Positions 36,370 through 44,960 of a stretch of 64,000 bases of DNA are shown here, in pieces; the stretch's first letter is position 1; the number at the start of each line of letters is the position of its first letter. The position numbers and the translations under genes are program-made. The stretch comes from Methanobrevibacter thaueri (lineage in GTDB: Archaea; Methanobacteriota; Methanobacteria; Methanobacteriales; Methanobacteriaceae), in NCBI RefSeq assembly GCF_015062915.1, contig NZ_SUTJ01000001.1:192045-256044 (forward strand), written 5' to 3'. The notes beneath the pieces were generated by a model. The model saw nothing but the letters and a program-made list of their open reading frames with translations. It was not told the origin of the DNA and did no database searches.

Positions 36370-37011
36370 TTAAGCTTCTGCAGGTTTTCCTTTCTCAGCC
36401 CATCTTACAGTCATACCTGTGAACGGTTGAGCGATTGCACTCCAGATTAAACTTAATATCCAGTGAGAAATGATCATCACTAAGATTTCCCATACAGGGA
36501 ACACTCCAATGAATGCTAAACCAATGAAAACAAAGTTGTCGATTAATTCAGAGAATGCGATTACAGCTAAGTTTTTAACAGCTGAATAATCGTTTCCTTT
36601 GTTAACGATAGTTGTGATTCTTGCGTTTACAAAGTTACCGATTAAGTAACTAATGTATGATGCAACAAGGATTCTTGGAGTTTGTGTGAATACAAATGCA
36701 AGGCTTGAGTCTCCGGTGTATGTTGCAGGAGAAGGCAAGAACAATATCAAGGTTGTCATGAACACAAACAACACGTCAACACATAAACCTAAGATAATGG
36801 TTCTGCGCGCAGTTCTTTCACCATAAACATCAGCAATAACATTTGTAAGGATGTATACTAAAGGATAGATTAGCACTCCAGCAGGAGTTTCCATTCCTAA
36901 AAATCCTATGTTAATAATTTTAACAGTAATTAAGTTTGCTATGGTAAATGCCATACAGAAAAATGCAGTAATTATTACTCTTTTTTCAGTAAAGTCAAAA
37001 TTTAAATCCAT
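36370..37011 (-). CDS. Queuosine-precursor transporter family (YhhQ/QPTR) membrane protein
   Basis: 213 residues with about six transmembrane helices. Family signatures include FLGMETPAGVLIYPLVYILTN-type sequence (about 33-53) followed by VIADVYGERTARRTI, then ISYLIGNFVNARI and a C-terminal SHWILSLIWSAIAQP. Bacterial members import preQ0/preQ1; in an archaeon the product would feed archaeosine or queuosine-type tRNA modification, which is an inference. Monocistronic with its own terminator; the start is ATG 37011 with a weak upstream AGGG. Confidence 0.88.
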   Translation of the reverse strand: MDLNFDFTEKRVIITAFFCMAFTIANLITVKIINIGFLGMETPAGVLIYPLVYILTNVIADVYGERTARRTIILGLCVDVLFVFMTTLILFLPSPATYTGDSSLAFVFTQTPRILVASYISYLIGNFVNARITTIVNKGNDYSAVKNLAVIAFSELIDNFVFIGLAFIGVFPVWEILVMIISHWILSLIWSAIAQPFTGMTVRWAEKGKPAEA

Positions 37012-37113
37012 AAAGAATTATTTAACCCTTAAAGTATATAAAACTAATTATAAAGCTTATTTGAGTTAAGTAAAATAAAAATGAGAAAAGAATAAAATTA
37101 AATTTAAAAAGGA

Positions 37114-38988
37114 TTATATTCTTCCGATACTCTGGGAAGTGCTGTGCTTATGCCAACCAGTGCCAAAACTGTGGTAATAGCTGCTTATGCTGTTTTTAGC
37201 AGAATCTGAAAGCTTATAATTTAACCTGACAATAAGGCTTTCATCCCATTTCGGAGAGAATTTCTTTTTCATGAAACTGACCTTGACCCACTTGGTCGGG
37301 ATGTTGTCATATGCCCCATATGAATTGCTCACCAATACCTTCTTGCCGTTGCTGCTGATGTCTAAGATGCTGACATAATGATTATTAGCATGGAATATCA
37401 AAGCGCAACCACCATTTTTAAGCTCATTTAACGCATAACTGAATGTGGACTTGTAGAAGTATTCACAGATGAAATTGTTCTTCTTCAATGCGCTGATCAT
37501 GTCGCTGCAGCTTGTTCCCTCGCCACGCTTTGACCCTGCAAGCTTGGCCAGATACTTCTCGCAGACATAATTCTTGAGAACCTGGCTGCACATGCTAGCT
37601 GAAGTCGGACCGCAAGTGTAGGCGGTTCCCTGAACATCCCGGACATATGGATAGGTATAGGATTTTCCCTTAAGGGAAACTGTGACCTTTCCAGGCCAGT
37701 AACCTTTCTTATTCTTTTTAACAAGCTTTTCATTGATGGCTCTTTCAATCACGTTCCACTTTTCACGCTTGATAATGTGATTGAGTTTAGGATGTGATTT
37801 TGTCTTGAAGAATGTGAATTTGGTCAGCTTACCATTTAAAAACAGACAATAGCTGTCCCTTTTCAACACTTCACGGTATTGTGATTTCTTAAGGGTGTAT
37901 TTACCGTTGTCATCACCCATGACATAGCTTCCAGGCATCAAGTCAACATCCGGAAGGCCGTTTTTTAATGGAACGCTTTCCTTGAGGGGGTCCTTGACAT
38001 TGCCATCATAGCACTTGATGTTCTTTTTGGAGTAATACTTGCCGACCTGTGCCTTGACGGTATAATGACCTGCCTTGACTTTAGGCTTTATGATGACTAT
38101 TCCTTCTGAATTTGCCTTTTTGGCTATTTTCTTACCGCCAATTGTCAATGTGACCTTCTTTTTAACGGCCTTTCCTGAAACCTTCAGATAGATTCTCATA
38201 TATCCATTGGTCAGCAATTTTGAATTGGATATCTTGATTGACCTTGAGGAGGTCACATAAAACTTAAGGTTCCTGTAGGATCCCTTGTACTGCTTGTCTG
38301 ATTTGAACTTGGCCTTGATTGAGTATTTTGATTTAGACCCCTTTATCTTGATTTTGGCAGTGCCATACTTATTTGTCTTTTTGGTGTATGTCTTTCCATT
38401 GTATTTGATGGTCATCTTCTTGCCTGAAACACCGTTTCCATTGCTGTCGGTGAGATAGAAGTAGAGATAGTTTCCCCTGACCACAAAATTTGCTGATTCG
38501 GTAATCTTTGTTTTGAGCTTGACCACCTTAATGCTGAATGCCTTTGAAAATGAAGTGTAATTATCATCACCATCAAATGAAATGGTGAGCTTATATGTTT
38601 TTGCGTCCAGATTGATGTTCAATTTGGCTATGCCCTTTGAGTTGGTTGTAAGTGAATATTTCTTGTTGTTAATCTCGGCAACTATCTTTTTGGATTTCAA
38701 TGGACTGCCTGAGGAGTTTGTCAGATATATCTCCAAGGTATCCTTACTGTCAACCGTTTTTGACCCCAAGGCAATTTCAGGAGCAGTCTTTTCAACAGCA
38801 GTGTCGTTGCCTGTTGAATTTGTTTCATCAACATTAACGGCAGAGTTTTCAACTTCGCTGACTTCAAATGTATTGTTATCCGCCAATTCAATTTCTTGTG
38901 TTGAATTCACATCTTCAGCGGAAACAACTGCAATGTTAATGAAGATAAAAACTATTAAAATAATAAAAAGTCTTTTGTAAAAATGCAT
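37114..38988 (-). CDS. Secreted Ig-like protein with C-terminal C39-like cysteine peptidase domain
   Basis: 624 residues. Signal peptide (FYKRLFIILIVFIFINIAVVSA), acidic linker, three Lys-rich Ig-like domains (about 68-155, 160-245, 248-325), an approximately 110-residue linker that may contain a divergent pseudomurein-binding-like repeat (about 362-395, tentative), and a papain-fold domain of C39/C39-like type (about 445-570). Likely catalytic residues are Gln453 and Cys459 in DVQGTAYTCGPTS, His537 in ANNHYVSI and Asn555 in SNSYG (an Asp in many relatives). No membrane anchor. ATG at 38988 with AGGTGA 5 nt upstream. Could cleave peptide cross-links of pseudomurein or surface proteins; this is not shown by the sequence. 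Confidence 0.85.
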   Translation of the reverse strand: MHFYKRLFIILIVFIFINIAVVSAEDVNSTQEIELADNNTFEVSEVENSAVNVDETNSTGNDTAVEKTAPEIALGSKTVDSKDTLEIYLTNSSGSPLKSKKIVAEINNKKYSLTTNSKGIAKLNINLDAKTYKLTISFDGDDNYTSFSKAFSIKVVKLKTKITESANFVVRGNYLYFYLTDSNGNGVSGKKMTIKYNGKTYTKKTNKYGTAKIKIKGSKSKYSIKAKFKSDKQYKGSYRNLKFYVTSSRSIKISNSKLLTNGYMRIYLKVSGKAVKKKVTLTIGGKKIAKKANSEGIVIIKPKVKAGHYTVKAQVGKYYSKKNIKCYDGNVKDPLKESVPLKNGLPDVDLMPGSYVMGDDNGKYTLKKSQYREVLKRDSYCLFLNGKLTKFTFFKTKSHPKLNHIIKREKWNVIERAINEKLVKKNKKGYWPGKVTVSLKGKSYTYPYVRDVQGTAYTCGPTSASMCSQVLKNYVCEKYLAKLAGSKRGEGTSCSDMISALKKNNFICEYFYKSTFSYALNELKNGGCALIFHANNHYVSILDISSNGKKVLVSNSYGAYDNIPTKWVKVSFMKKKFSPKWDESLIVRLNYKLSDSAKNSISSYYHSFGTGWHKHSTSQSIGRI

Positions 38989-39096
38989 ATATTCACCTAA
39001 TCAATAATAGAATTTTGTTTAGGTTCATATAAATAATTAATGAAAAAATAGGAAAGTGTTTAAAATCTTATGAATATGTAGTAATAATGGGGTTAG

Positions 39097-39132
39097 ATGA
39101 GTTTAAAACTCAAAGCCTTGTTTTAAACTCAT
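39097..39132. repeat. Perfect 13-bp inverted repeat, possible operator
   Basis: ATGAGTTTAAAAC (39097-39109) and its exact complement GTTTTAAACTCAT (39120-39132) around a 10-nt spacer. No poly-U follows on either strand, so it does not look like the other terminators here. It lies about 110 bp upstream of the 37114-38988 gene and about 47 bp past the end of the eha-operon CBS gene. Confidence 0.7.
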
Positions 39133-39178
39133 ATTCAATGAATTTTCGATATGTTCACGTTTTTCCATATTCACAAGA

Positions 39179-39814
39179 TTATTTCTTTGCCCTTCCGACT
39201 CTACGGGCAATAACCATTTCACCCACAGAAATCAGACCTGCAAAGAATTTTTCAAGACCACCGGTTGCCCAAATGGCTTCCCCAAATGTTGAGTCCTTAA
39301 TGTTTGCTTCATATTCCTCAGGGGAAATCTTTTTACCGGTTGTTTTCTTGGATACCAAAGCAGATGCTGACATCAGCTCTTCCCATGTTACGCCCTTGAG
39401 CTGATTTTGCATTGCTTTGTATAATTTAACGACTTTAATATCATAAAGCTCAGACAACAATTCCACAATGTCACATGCGCGAACCATACCTATTACTTGA
39501 TTATCGTCATTTACAACAGGCACGGTAACGAACTTGTTGTTTGCGGTCAAGATTACCGCTTTTCTTGCTGGATCGTTTTCATGAACTGTTGATACCTCTT
39601 CGGCACTGCTCATGATTTCGGAAATCTTATCGTTTCCTTCCCTTAATCCTTTTGTTATATCGAAGGCTGTAATCCACCCAACCAATTGTTTTTTCTCATT
39701 TACAACCGGGCAAGTGAAACGCCTAACATCTTCCATCGCTTTTGAAGCGTCAATAATACTGTCATCACAGTTTAAATATACGAAACTTTTATCCATCAAT
39801 TCTTTTGCTTTCAT
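39179..39814 (-). CDS. CBS-domain pair protein, last gene of the extended eha operon
   Basis: 211 residues from the ATG at 39814 (GGGGT upstream); the frame extends further upstream into the polyferredoxin gene but without a better start. Two CBS motifs form a Bateman module: AKELMDKSFVYLNCDDSI through VGWITAFDITKGL (about 2-60) and ISEIMSSAEEVSTV through IGMVRACDIVELL (about 65-125). A C-terminal part of about 80 residues ends in basic GRAKK. CBS pairs commonly bind adenine nucleotides and act as energy sensors. An IMPDH-related CBS protein follows the same genes in Methanothermobacter, as I recall it. Role in regulating Eha is inferred only. Confidence 0.85.
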   Translation of the reverse strand: MKAKELMDKSFVYLNCDDSIIDASKAMEDVRRFTCPVVNEKKQLVGWITAFDITKGLREGNDKISEIMSSAEEVSTVHENDPARKAVILTANNKFVTVPVVNDDNQVIGMVRACDIVELLSELYDIKVVKLYKAMQNQLKGVTWEELMSASALVSKKTTGKKISPEEYEANIKDSTFGEAIWATGGLEKFFAGLISVGEMVIARRVGRAKK

Positions 39815-39831
39815 AAACAGACCCCATTTTA

Positions 39832-40659
39832 TTATTTCATATCTATTCTCTTTAGTGCTCCTACAGGACAATGGTTTGTGCATTCAACGCATCTTATGCA
39901 TTTGTCATTGTCTAGAACAACTTCACCGTCAACTAACTCTATTGCACCTGTCGGGCAATTTTCCTCACATAAAAAACAATTCACACATGAATCATAGTTA
40001 ACATCAATGAACCTTGAATGATGAATCGGTCCAATGTATCTGTCCAATTCAATTGCGAAGTTATTTAGTGATATTTCTCTACAAGCACCGCATCCTATGC
40101 ACATCTTTTCATTGACATATGGATACAATTCATCCTCTATCAATTCAATTCCCAAATCCATGTTTCTTTGCTCAAAGAACTCCTTGAATTCGAGAGTGAA
40201 TGCATTTGTCGGACACAGGTTTGCACAATCATCCCAATTATTGTCATTTGAATAATCAATTGAAATACTATTCATACGAACTACTCTATGAGGATATCTG
40301 ATGTTTGCCAAGTCATACTCAACTACTTCACGCTCATCCTCATCATTGTAAACGACTGAATTACTGATCAGTTTGATTGCTGAAACAGGACATGTCTGGA
40401 CACATATCTCACATTTAACGCACTTGTCAGTAATTTTAGCCATTCTGAAAATATTAGCTGGTTCGATTGCATTAACTGGACATTCACCAACACAGGTATT
40501 GCATCTTACGCATCTAGGCGCCACGGCGATGATTTCCTCTTCTGTGCTGAAATTATCCAGTTCAAATTGGAAATCGTCACCATCATCATCTAATTCAACA
40601 GATTTCAAAAGAACTTCACGTTCCAGGTTTTTCATCTGTTTTATAAAGGACACATTCAT
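39832..40659 (-). CDS. Polyferredoxin, Eha-associated
   Basis: 275 residues. Four complete CxxCxxCxxxCP [4Fe-4S] motifs: CVRCNTCVGECP and CVKCEICVQTCP near the N-terminal third, CVNCFLCEENCP and CIRCVECTNHCP at the C-terminus. Two further degenerate cysteine clusters lie between them (DDCANLCP and CIGCGACREIS). Likely an electron carrier or electron-transfer subunit linked to Eha. Stop at 39832, with 17 bp to the CBS gene; the PfkB gene lies upstream with a 41-bp gap. Confidence 0.88.
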   Translation of the reverse strand: MNVSFIKQMKNLEREVLLKSVELDDDGDDFQFELDNFSTEEEIIAVAPRCVRCNTCVGECPVNAIEPANIFRMAKITDKCVKCEICVQTCPVSAIKLISNSVVYNDEDEREVVEYDLANIRYPHRVVRMNSISIDYSNDNNWDDCANLCPTNAFTLEFKEFFEQRNMDLGIELIEDELYPYVNEKMCIGCGACREISLNNFAIELDRYIGPIHHSRFIDVNYDSCVNCFLCEENCPTGAIELVDGEVVLDNDKCIRCVECTNHCPVGALKRIDMK

Positions 40660-40700
40660 TTTAATACCAACTAAATAATTTTTTTAATATAAATATTATC

Positions 40701-41633
40701 TTAGAAAAAATCCTCCAAGTCTTTCAGGGAAGGGAATTTTTCCATGCCGAATCCTTCAATGGCCTTGCTGGCCACCCAATTTCCGATTTGACATGATTTT
40801 TCCAAATCATAACCTTTCAGATAGGAGTATAAGAATCCGCTGTTGAAACTGTCACCGGCACCTGTAGTGTCAACAACGTCACACTTGTAGGATTCCACTT
40901 CGCAGGTTTCATGATTGTTCATTGCAAACACTCCTTTTGAGCCCTGCTTTATAACAACGGTTTCAATTCCCATATCCAAAAATCCAATAGCCAATTCCTT
41001 TAGGGAGGATTCATTATTATTACATAATAATCTTAATTCTGCTTCATTTATCAATAGTATATTGGTTCTTTCAAGTATCGGTCTTAGCTCGTCCAATCCC
41101 TTTTGGACATACAGCATTCCAGGATCGAAACTCAATACACAATCCTTGTTGAGCAATTCCAATAATTCAATTTGGGTTTTGAATGAATCACCTACAAATG
41201 AGGTGTAATGCATTATCTTGCATCTCATGATGTTCAGCGGATTGATTTCATCGAGCCTGATTTCATCATTGACCCCTGGGTCGATGTAAAGACATCTTTC
41301 ACCATCCTTATCGACAAATCCCAGGCATTTGCCTGTAGAACCTGTTTCTGAGTAAATCAAATTATTAGTGTAAATTCCATTGATTGCCAGATTGTATTCT
41401 ATAAGGTCTCCGTCCTCATCTTCTGCAATCTTTCCAATTATTGATGTGGAGCAACCTAGTCTTGACAATCCAACCATAGTATTAGCTGCAGAGCCTCCTG
41501 GAGTGTCGGTTTCATCCTTGATGAAGCTTTCCTCATCCTTGGAAACAATATTTTCCACAGAGTAGAGCTTGTCAACGTTCAATGCTCCGAACCCTATGAC
41601 TTCTGCATTCAAATCACTGTCAAATATTTCCAT
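40701..41633 (-). CDS. PfkB/ribokinase-family sugar or nucleoside kinase
   Basis: 310 residues. N-terminal motif DTPGGSAANTMVGLSRLG (about 41-58) and the C-terminal anion-hole/catalytic motif DTTGAGDSF (255-263; Asp261 the catalytic base). Phosphorylates a sugar or nucleoside with ATP; the substrate is not determinable from sequence. Sits between the ftr paralogue (9 bp upstream) and the polyferredoxin gene, as in the Methanothermobacter eha region where a ribokinase-like gene follows. The start ATG has AAGG upstream. Confidence 0.9.
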   Translation of the reverse strand: MEIFDSDLNAEVIGFGALNVDKLYSVENIVSKDEESFIKDETDTPGGSAANTMVGLSRLGCSTSIIGKIAEDEDGDLIEYNLAINGIYTNNLIYSETGSTGKCLGFVDKDGERCLYIDPGVNDEIRLDEINPLNIMRCKIMHYTSFVGDSFKTQIELLELLNKDCVLSFDPGMLYVQKGLDELRPILERTNILLINEAELRLLCNNNESSLKELAIGFLDMGIETVVIKQGSKGVFAMNNHETCEVESYKCDVVDTTGAGDSFNSGFLYSYLKGYDLEKSCQIGNWVASKAIEGFGMEKFPSLKDLEDFF

Positions 41634-41642
41634 GTTAAAACC

Positions 41643-42533
41643 TTACTTTAAGATATCCAATAAATTAATGTTCTTTTCTCCAAGCTTTCCATCGAAATTG
41701 CCTGCAGATATTTTCACAACACCGTCAAATTCCAATGCTGCATCAATTCCGGCTTTCACTGCCTCGTTCATTGATTTCTCGTCAATTGCATTTATCACCA
41801 CTTCAGGAATGTAATTGACACCTTCAGGAACCTTGGACTCATCTCCTAGCCTTTCCTTTAGGGAAGGGCAGTAGACATGATTGGTGGTCGGTCCGATTTC
41901 CGGATAGTTTGTCTCAGGCTTTGATGCCGCTGAACAGATATCGAATGGTGCAGTGGCACCTTCAACATTCATGATTGCCTCGATAATGGCATCTCCAGCT
42001 TCAAGCACTGCTTCTGGGGTTTCGCATAGATACCAGAAGTTTCCACCCATGGTTCCATCGTTTATCTTGAATTTTTCCTCAATCTGGAAGTCAGGCACTG
42101 CAATTGGGACGTTGATCATTTTTCTGCCGTATTCTTCAACAATCCACTCATATCCGTCACCGCAGTGACCTACAATGTCCATCATTTCAATGTACTCGTC
42201 ACTGCCCTTGTCTGACCAGTCGAATATGCGTGTGAACGGCTTGACCAGAACATCCTGCCTTAACCTGTAGGATAGTTCAAATGCGAATTTCTCAACATCG
42301 TCGCCACCTAACCAGTATTGCACGATTGCACCGAATCTTCCGTCCGGTGTTTCGGATTCATCCAAGAATCCTTCAATTCCTCCTTCAACTCTTCCTATAA
42401 CTGCACTTGGAGTTGAGGTTGAATCGTATGCAGCCCTTTTAACTATTTTTTCTGTAGGGCCTGTGATTAATGCTCTTACATATTTTCCTTGAAATGCTTC
42501 AAAGAATGTGTCTTCCACCTTATCATAATTCAT
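41643..42533 (-). CDS. Divergent formylmethanofuran:tetrahydromethanopterin formyltransferase homologue
   Basis: 296 residues, the standard Ftr length. The N-terminus [20 protein letters not shown] and the C-terminus [18 protein letters not shown] are clear Ftr signatures, as are [11 protein letters not shown] and [17 protein letters not shown]. Ftr moves the formyl group from formylmethanofuran to tetrahydromethanopterin in CO2 reduction. Some core segments differ from the canonical enzyme (for example KPFTRIFDW where typical Ftr has TAPT-type sequence), so this looks like the Eha-linked paralogue rather than the housekeeping copy. Activity is uncertain. It lies 7 bp after ehaR in the eha operon. 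Confidence 0.88.
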   Translation of the reverse strand: MNYDKVEDTFFEAFQGKYVRALITGPTEKIVKRAAYDSTSTPSAVIGRVEGGIEGFLDESETPDGRFGAIVQYWLGGDDVEKFAFELSYRLRQDVLVKPFTRIFDWSDKGSDEYIEMMDIVGHCGDGYEWIVEEYGRKMINVPIAVPDFQIEEKFKINDGTMGGNFWYLCETPEAVLEAGDAIIEAIMNVEGATAPFDICSAASKPETNYPEIGPTTNHVYCPSLKERLGDESKVPEGVNYIPEVVINAIDEKSMNEAVKAGIDAALEFDGVVKISAGNFDGKLGEKNINLLDILK

Positions 42534-42540
42534 ATTAACA

Positions 42541-43584
42541 CTATCCTAATCCACCTATGTCCTGACCACGAATATCGTTTCTCATTTGCTTGCTTACTGT
42601 CAGTATGTCATCATAGTTCTCATCTGTGATGACCTGTATTAATGGATAATCTTGCTTAAAGACTGAGAAAAACTTATCTTTTACGTTTTCATCGATATTG
42701 TAGTCATCCAATAGTTTTTTGTAATCTTTTGAATTGTTATAATCATCAATAAATTTCAATACTTTATCCTTATCATTTTCAGCATAGACATTGGTCACGA
42801 CCGCTGTTGCTATTGCACTTGGAGATACGATTGCAATTTCAGCAACCTTTAAAGGGTACTCATTGCCGTTGAATGATATGCTCACTCCATCGTTTTCACG
42901 TGCAAACGCCAGTGGCTCGACATCGGTTATGCTGTCTCCAATGTAGAGAATCTCGTTTACGTTAATGTCATCCCTTTCGATGATCTTGTCAATGGCGAGT
43001 TTCTTGCCTTGGCCTCCAACGACTTCCACATCCTTGATTTTGGCATAGATTCCCATTTGTGTGATTTGCTTGAAGAATATGTCATCGAAAAGCTCATAGT
43101 CCTCTGTGTTTTCAAGTATCATTGCCTTGAATTCCATGATTTTTTCACGTTCCTCACCAGTAAGTTCCAGTTCATCTACATTGACATTTGTGTAAAAGGT
43201 GTTCTCAAATGGAACTTCCATATAATTTGATACAGCTTCAATATATTGGCCGTAACTGGTACTTACTATGTAAGTATTCATGGCTTCCTTCAAGTATTCC
43301 AATAGTAATTTTGAATCGCTGACTGAGTAGATATGTTTTCTGGAAAACTCAACCATATCATCATTGCTGATGCCTTCAGCCACAAAGAACGGCAAGATCA
43401 ATTTCAATGTATTTCCTGCCTTGTAATTTTCCTTATGAACAACATCCACAAGATAATCATCATACAAACTGAGAGTCTTGAACAGTTCCCCTCCATCCTC
43501 GATGAAATGGTCTGCCAATTCATATGCATTGTCATTAAGGGTTAATGGCCCTTCGCAGTCTGTAATGTATGACTTTTCAAACAC
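42541..43584 (-). CDS. ehaR: Energy-converting hydrogenase A subunit R, HAD-like
   Basis: 347 residues from the GTG at 43584, chosen because AGGTGA precedes it by about 6 nt; another GTG at 43593 lies in that site. HAD-like features are [10 protein letters not shown] at the N-terminus (Asp nucleophile context), and [20 protein letters not shown] (about 220-240), a typical HAD motif IV. Soluble, hydrophilic protein of the eha operon; its role in the hydrogenase is unknown. Located just after ehaQ, as in other Methanobacteriales. Confidence 0.85.
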   Translation of the reverse strand: MFEKSYITDCEGPLTLNDNAYELADHFIEDGGELFKTLSLYDDYLVDVVHKENYKAGNTLKLILPFFVAEGISNDDMVEFSRKHIYSVSDSKLLLEYLKEAMNTYIVSTSYGQYIEAVSNYMEVPFENTFYTNVNVDELELTGEEREKIMEFKAMILENTEDYELFDDIFFKQITQMGIYAKIKDVEVVGGQGKKLAIDKIIERDDINVNEILYIGDSITDVEPLAFARENDGVSISFNGNEYPLKVAEIAIVSPSAIATAVVTNVYAENDKDKVLKFIDDYNNSKDYKKLLDDYNIDENVKDKFFSVFKQDYPLIQVITDENYDDILTVSKQMRNDIRGQDIGGLG

Positions 43585-43589
43585 TTGAC

Positions 43590-44960
43590 TCACCTAAAAT
43601 TGACTATTCTGATTGCATCCAATGGGCATATTGCCTCACAGTTTCTGCAGTAGATGCATTTTTCACTGTCATACTCAATCTTGTCATCATCTGTCAGGGA
43701 CAATGCCTCAACAGGACAGTTTTTAACACAGATTGCGCATGCTTGACATTTTTCATCGGAAAGTGAAAAGTCCCCAAGCCTTTGCTGGTAGAGATATGAC
43801 CTTGCATAGTACAAATCACTGTCCTTGCTGTAGAAGTAATCGTCATAAGCGCCGATTGCATCAAATTGACATGCTTCCACACATTTACCACAGTATACAC
43901 AATTGTCGTTGATTGTGATTGGATTTGGGCCGTTGACTTCAATTGCATCGACCGGACAGACGTTGTAGCACTCGCCACAGGCGATACATTTCTTGTCATA
44001 TACTTCAATGTTCCTGTCCATCAGGTATGATCCGAATAGCTTTGTGAACTTGTCTATTTCAATGCTTGAATCGAGACTTATCTTCAACTCCCTCTCCATC
44101 ATGTCGTTGACCTTGCATTCGATGAAGTTTTCAAAGTTCTGGTCATTGAATTCCAATGCAATGGATTTGCCCACTTTCTCTAAAACCTTGTTCAAACTGA
44201 TTAAATCAAGTGATAATCTTTTAACGTCATGGTCTATGATGCTTGACACTATATCGAATGAGCGGATTTCACTGTACATCTTATATGCTTTTTTACGTGA
44301 AGAGTATCTTATTGCTCCTGAAGGACAGGAATGCATACATTCTTCACATCTTGCACAGTATCCTGGGTTGATATACGGCAGCTTGTTGGTTCTTCCAACG
44401 TTTATTGCTCCCATTGACGGACACACTCTTGTACATGTCATACAGCCTATACAGTTTTTCTGGTTGACGACAATTGCCTTACCTCCCTTGACTGTCTTAG
44501 GAAGCAGTTCGCCGTATTTGATTGCATCGGTAGGACATACTCTGAAACAGTACCCGCATCTCACACATGTGTCCTTGTCTATTTGGCTGTGAGGTTCCTC
44601 ATTGCCGTTTGCAACAATATGAATTGAACCATTCTTACAGGCCTGCACACATGCACCGCATGCCTTACATAGCTTGGTGTTGATGTTTGGAACGTTTTCC
44701 TTTAAAGGAGGGTCCATCTTGACATCAAGTGATATTGCATCCAACGGACAGGCGTTGCGGCATAATACGCAACCGAAGCAAGTGCTTTTCAATTTAATGA
44801 GTCCATCAGTTTCATCAATGTATATTGCATCAATCGGACATGACTCGAGACATGGCTTGTCGCTACATTCGGCACATTTGGTCTGGTCGACAAGATAGTC
44901 GACATCCACATGCCTTAACGGTCTTGGTGTTTTAGTATAACTGTCAATCATAACACTCAC
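43590..44960 (-). CDS. ehaQ: Polyferredoxin subunit EhaQ, ten [4Fe-4S] motifs
   Basis: 456 residues with ten CxxCxxCxxxC-type clusters counted by eye: six in the first about 225 residues and four after a roughly 100-residue cluster-free helical insert (about 232-325). This agrees with the published description of a 10[4Fe-4S] polyferredoxin in the eha operon. Carries electrons between the hydrogenase and its ferredoxin partners. The ATG overlaps the ehaP stop (ATGA). Confidence 0.93.
   Translation of the reverse strand: MSVMIDSYTKTPRPLRHVDVDYLVDQTKCAECSDKPCLESCPIDAIYIDETDGLIKLKSTCFGCVLCRNACPLDAISLDVKMDPPLKENVPNINTKLCKACGACVQACKNGSIHIVANGNEEPHSQIDKDTCVRCGYCFRVCPTDAIKYGELLPKTVKGGKAIVVNQKNCIGCMTCTRVCPSMGAINVGRTNKLPYINPGYCARCEECMHSCPSGAIRYSSRKKAYKMYSEIRSFDIVSSIIDHDVKRLSLDLISLNKVLEKVGKSIALEFNDQNFENFIECKVNDMMERELKISLDSSIEIDKFTKLFGSYLMDRNIEVYDKKCIACGECYNVCPVDAIEVNGPNPITINDNCVYCGKCVEACQFDAIGAYDDYFYSKDSDLYYARSYLYQQRLGDFSLSDEKCQACAICVKNCPVEALSLTDDDKIEYDSEKCIYCRNCEAICPLDAIRIVNFR

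Noticed and set aside
37114-38988. PeiW/PeiP-type pseudomurein endoisopeptidase (family C71)
   Set aside because: The cysteine motif (DVQGTAYTCGPTS) is of the C39-like type, not the transglutaminase-like domain of PeiW. Only a broad functional analogy can be kept.
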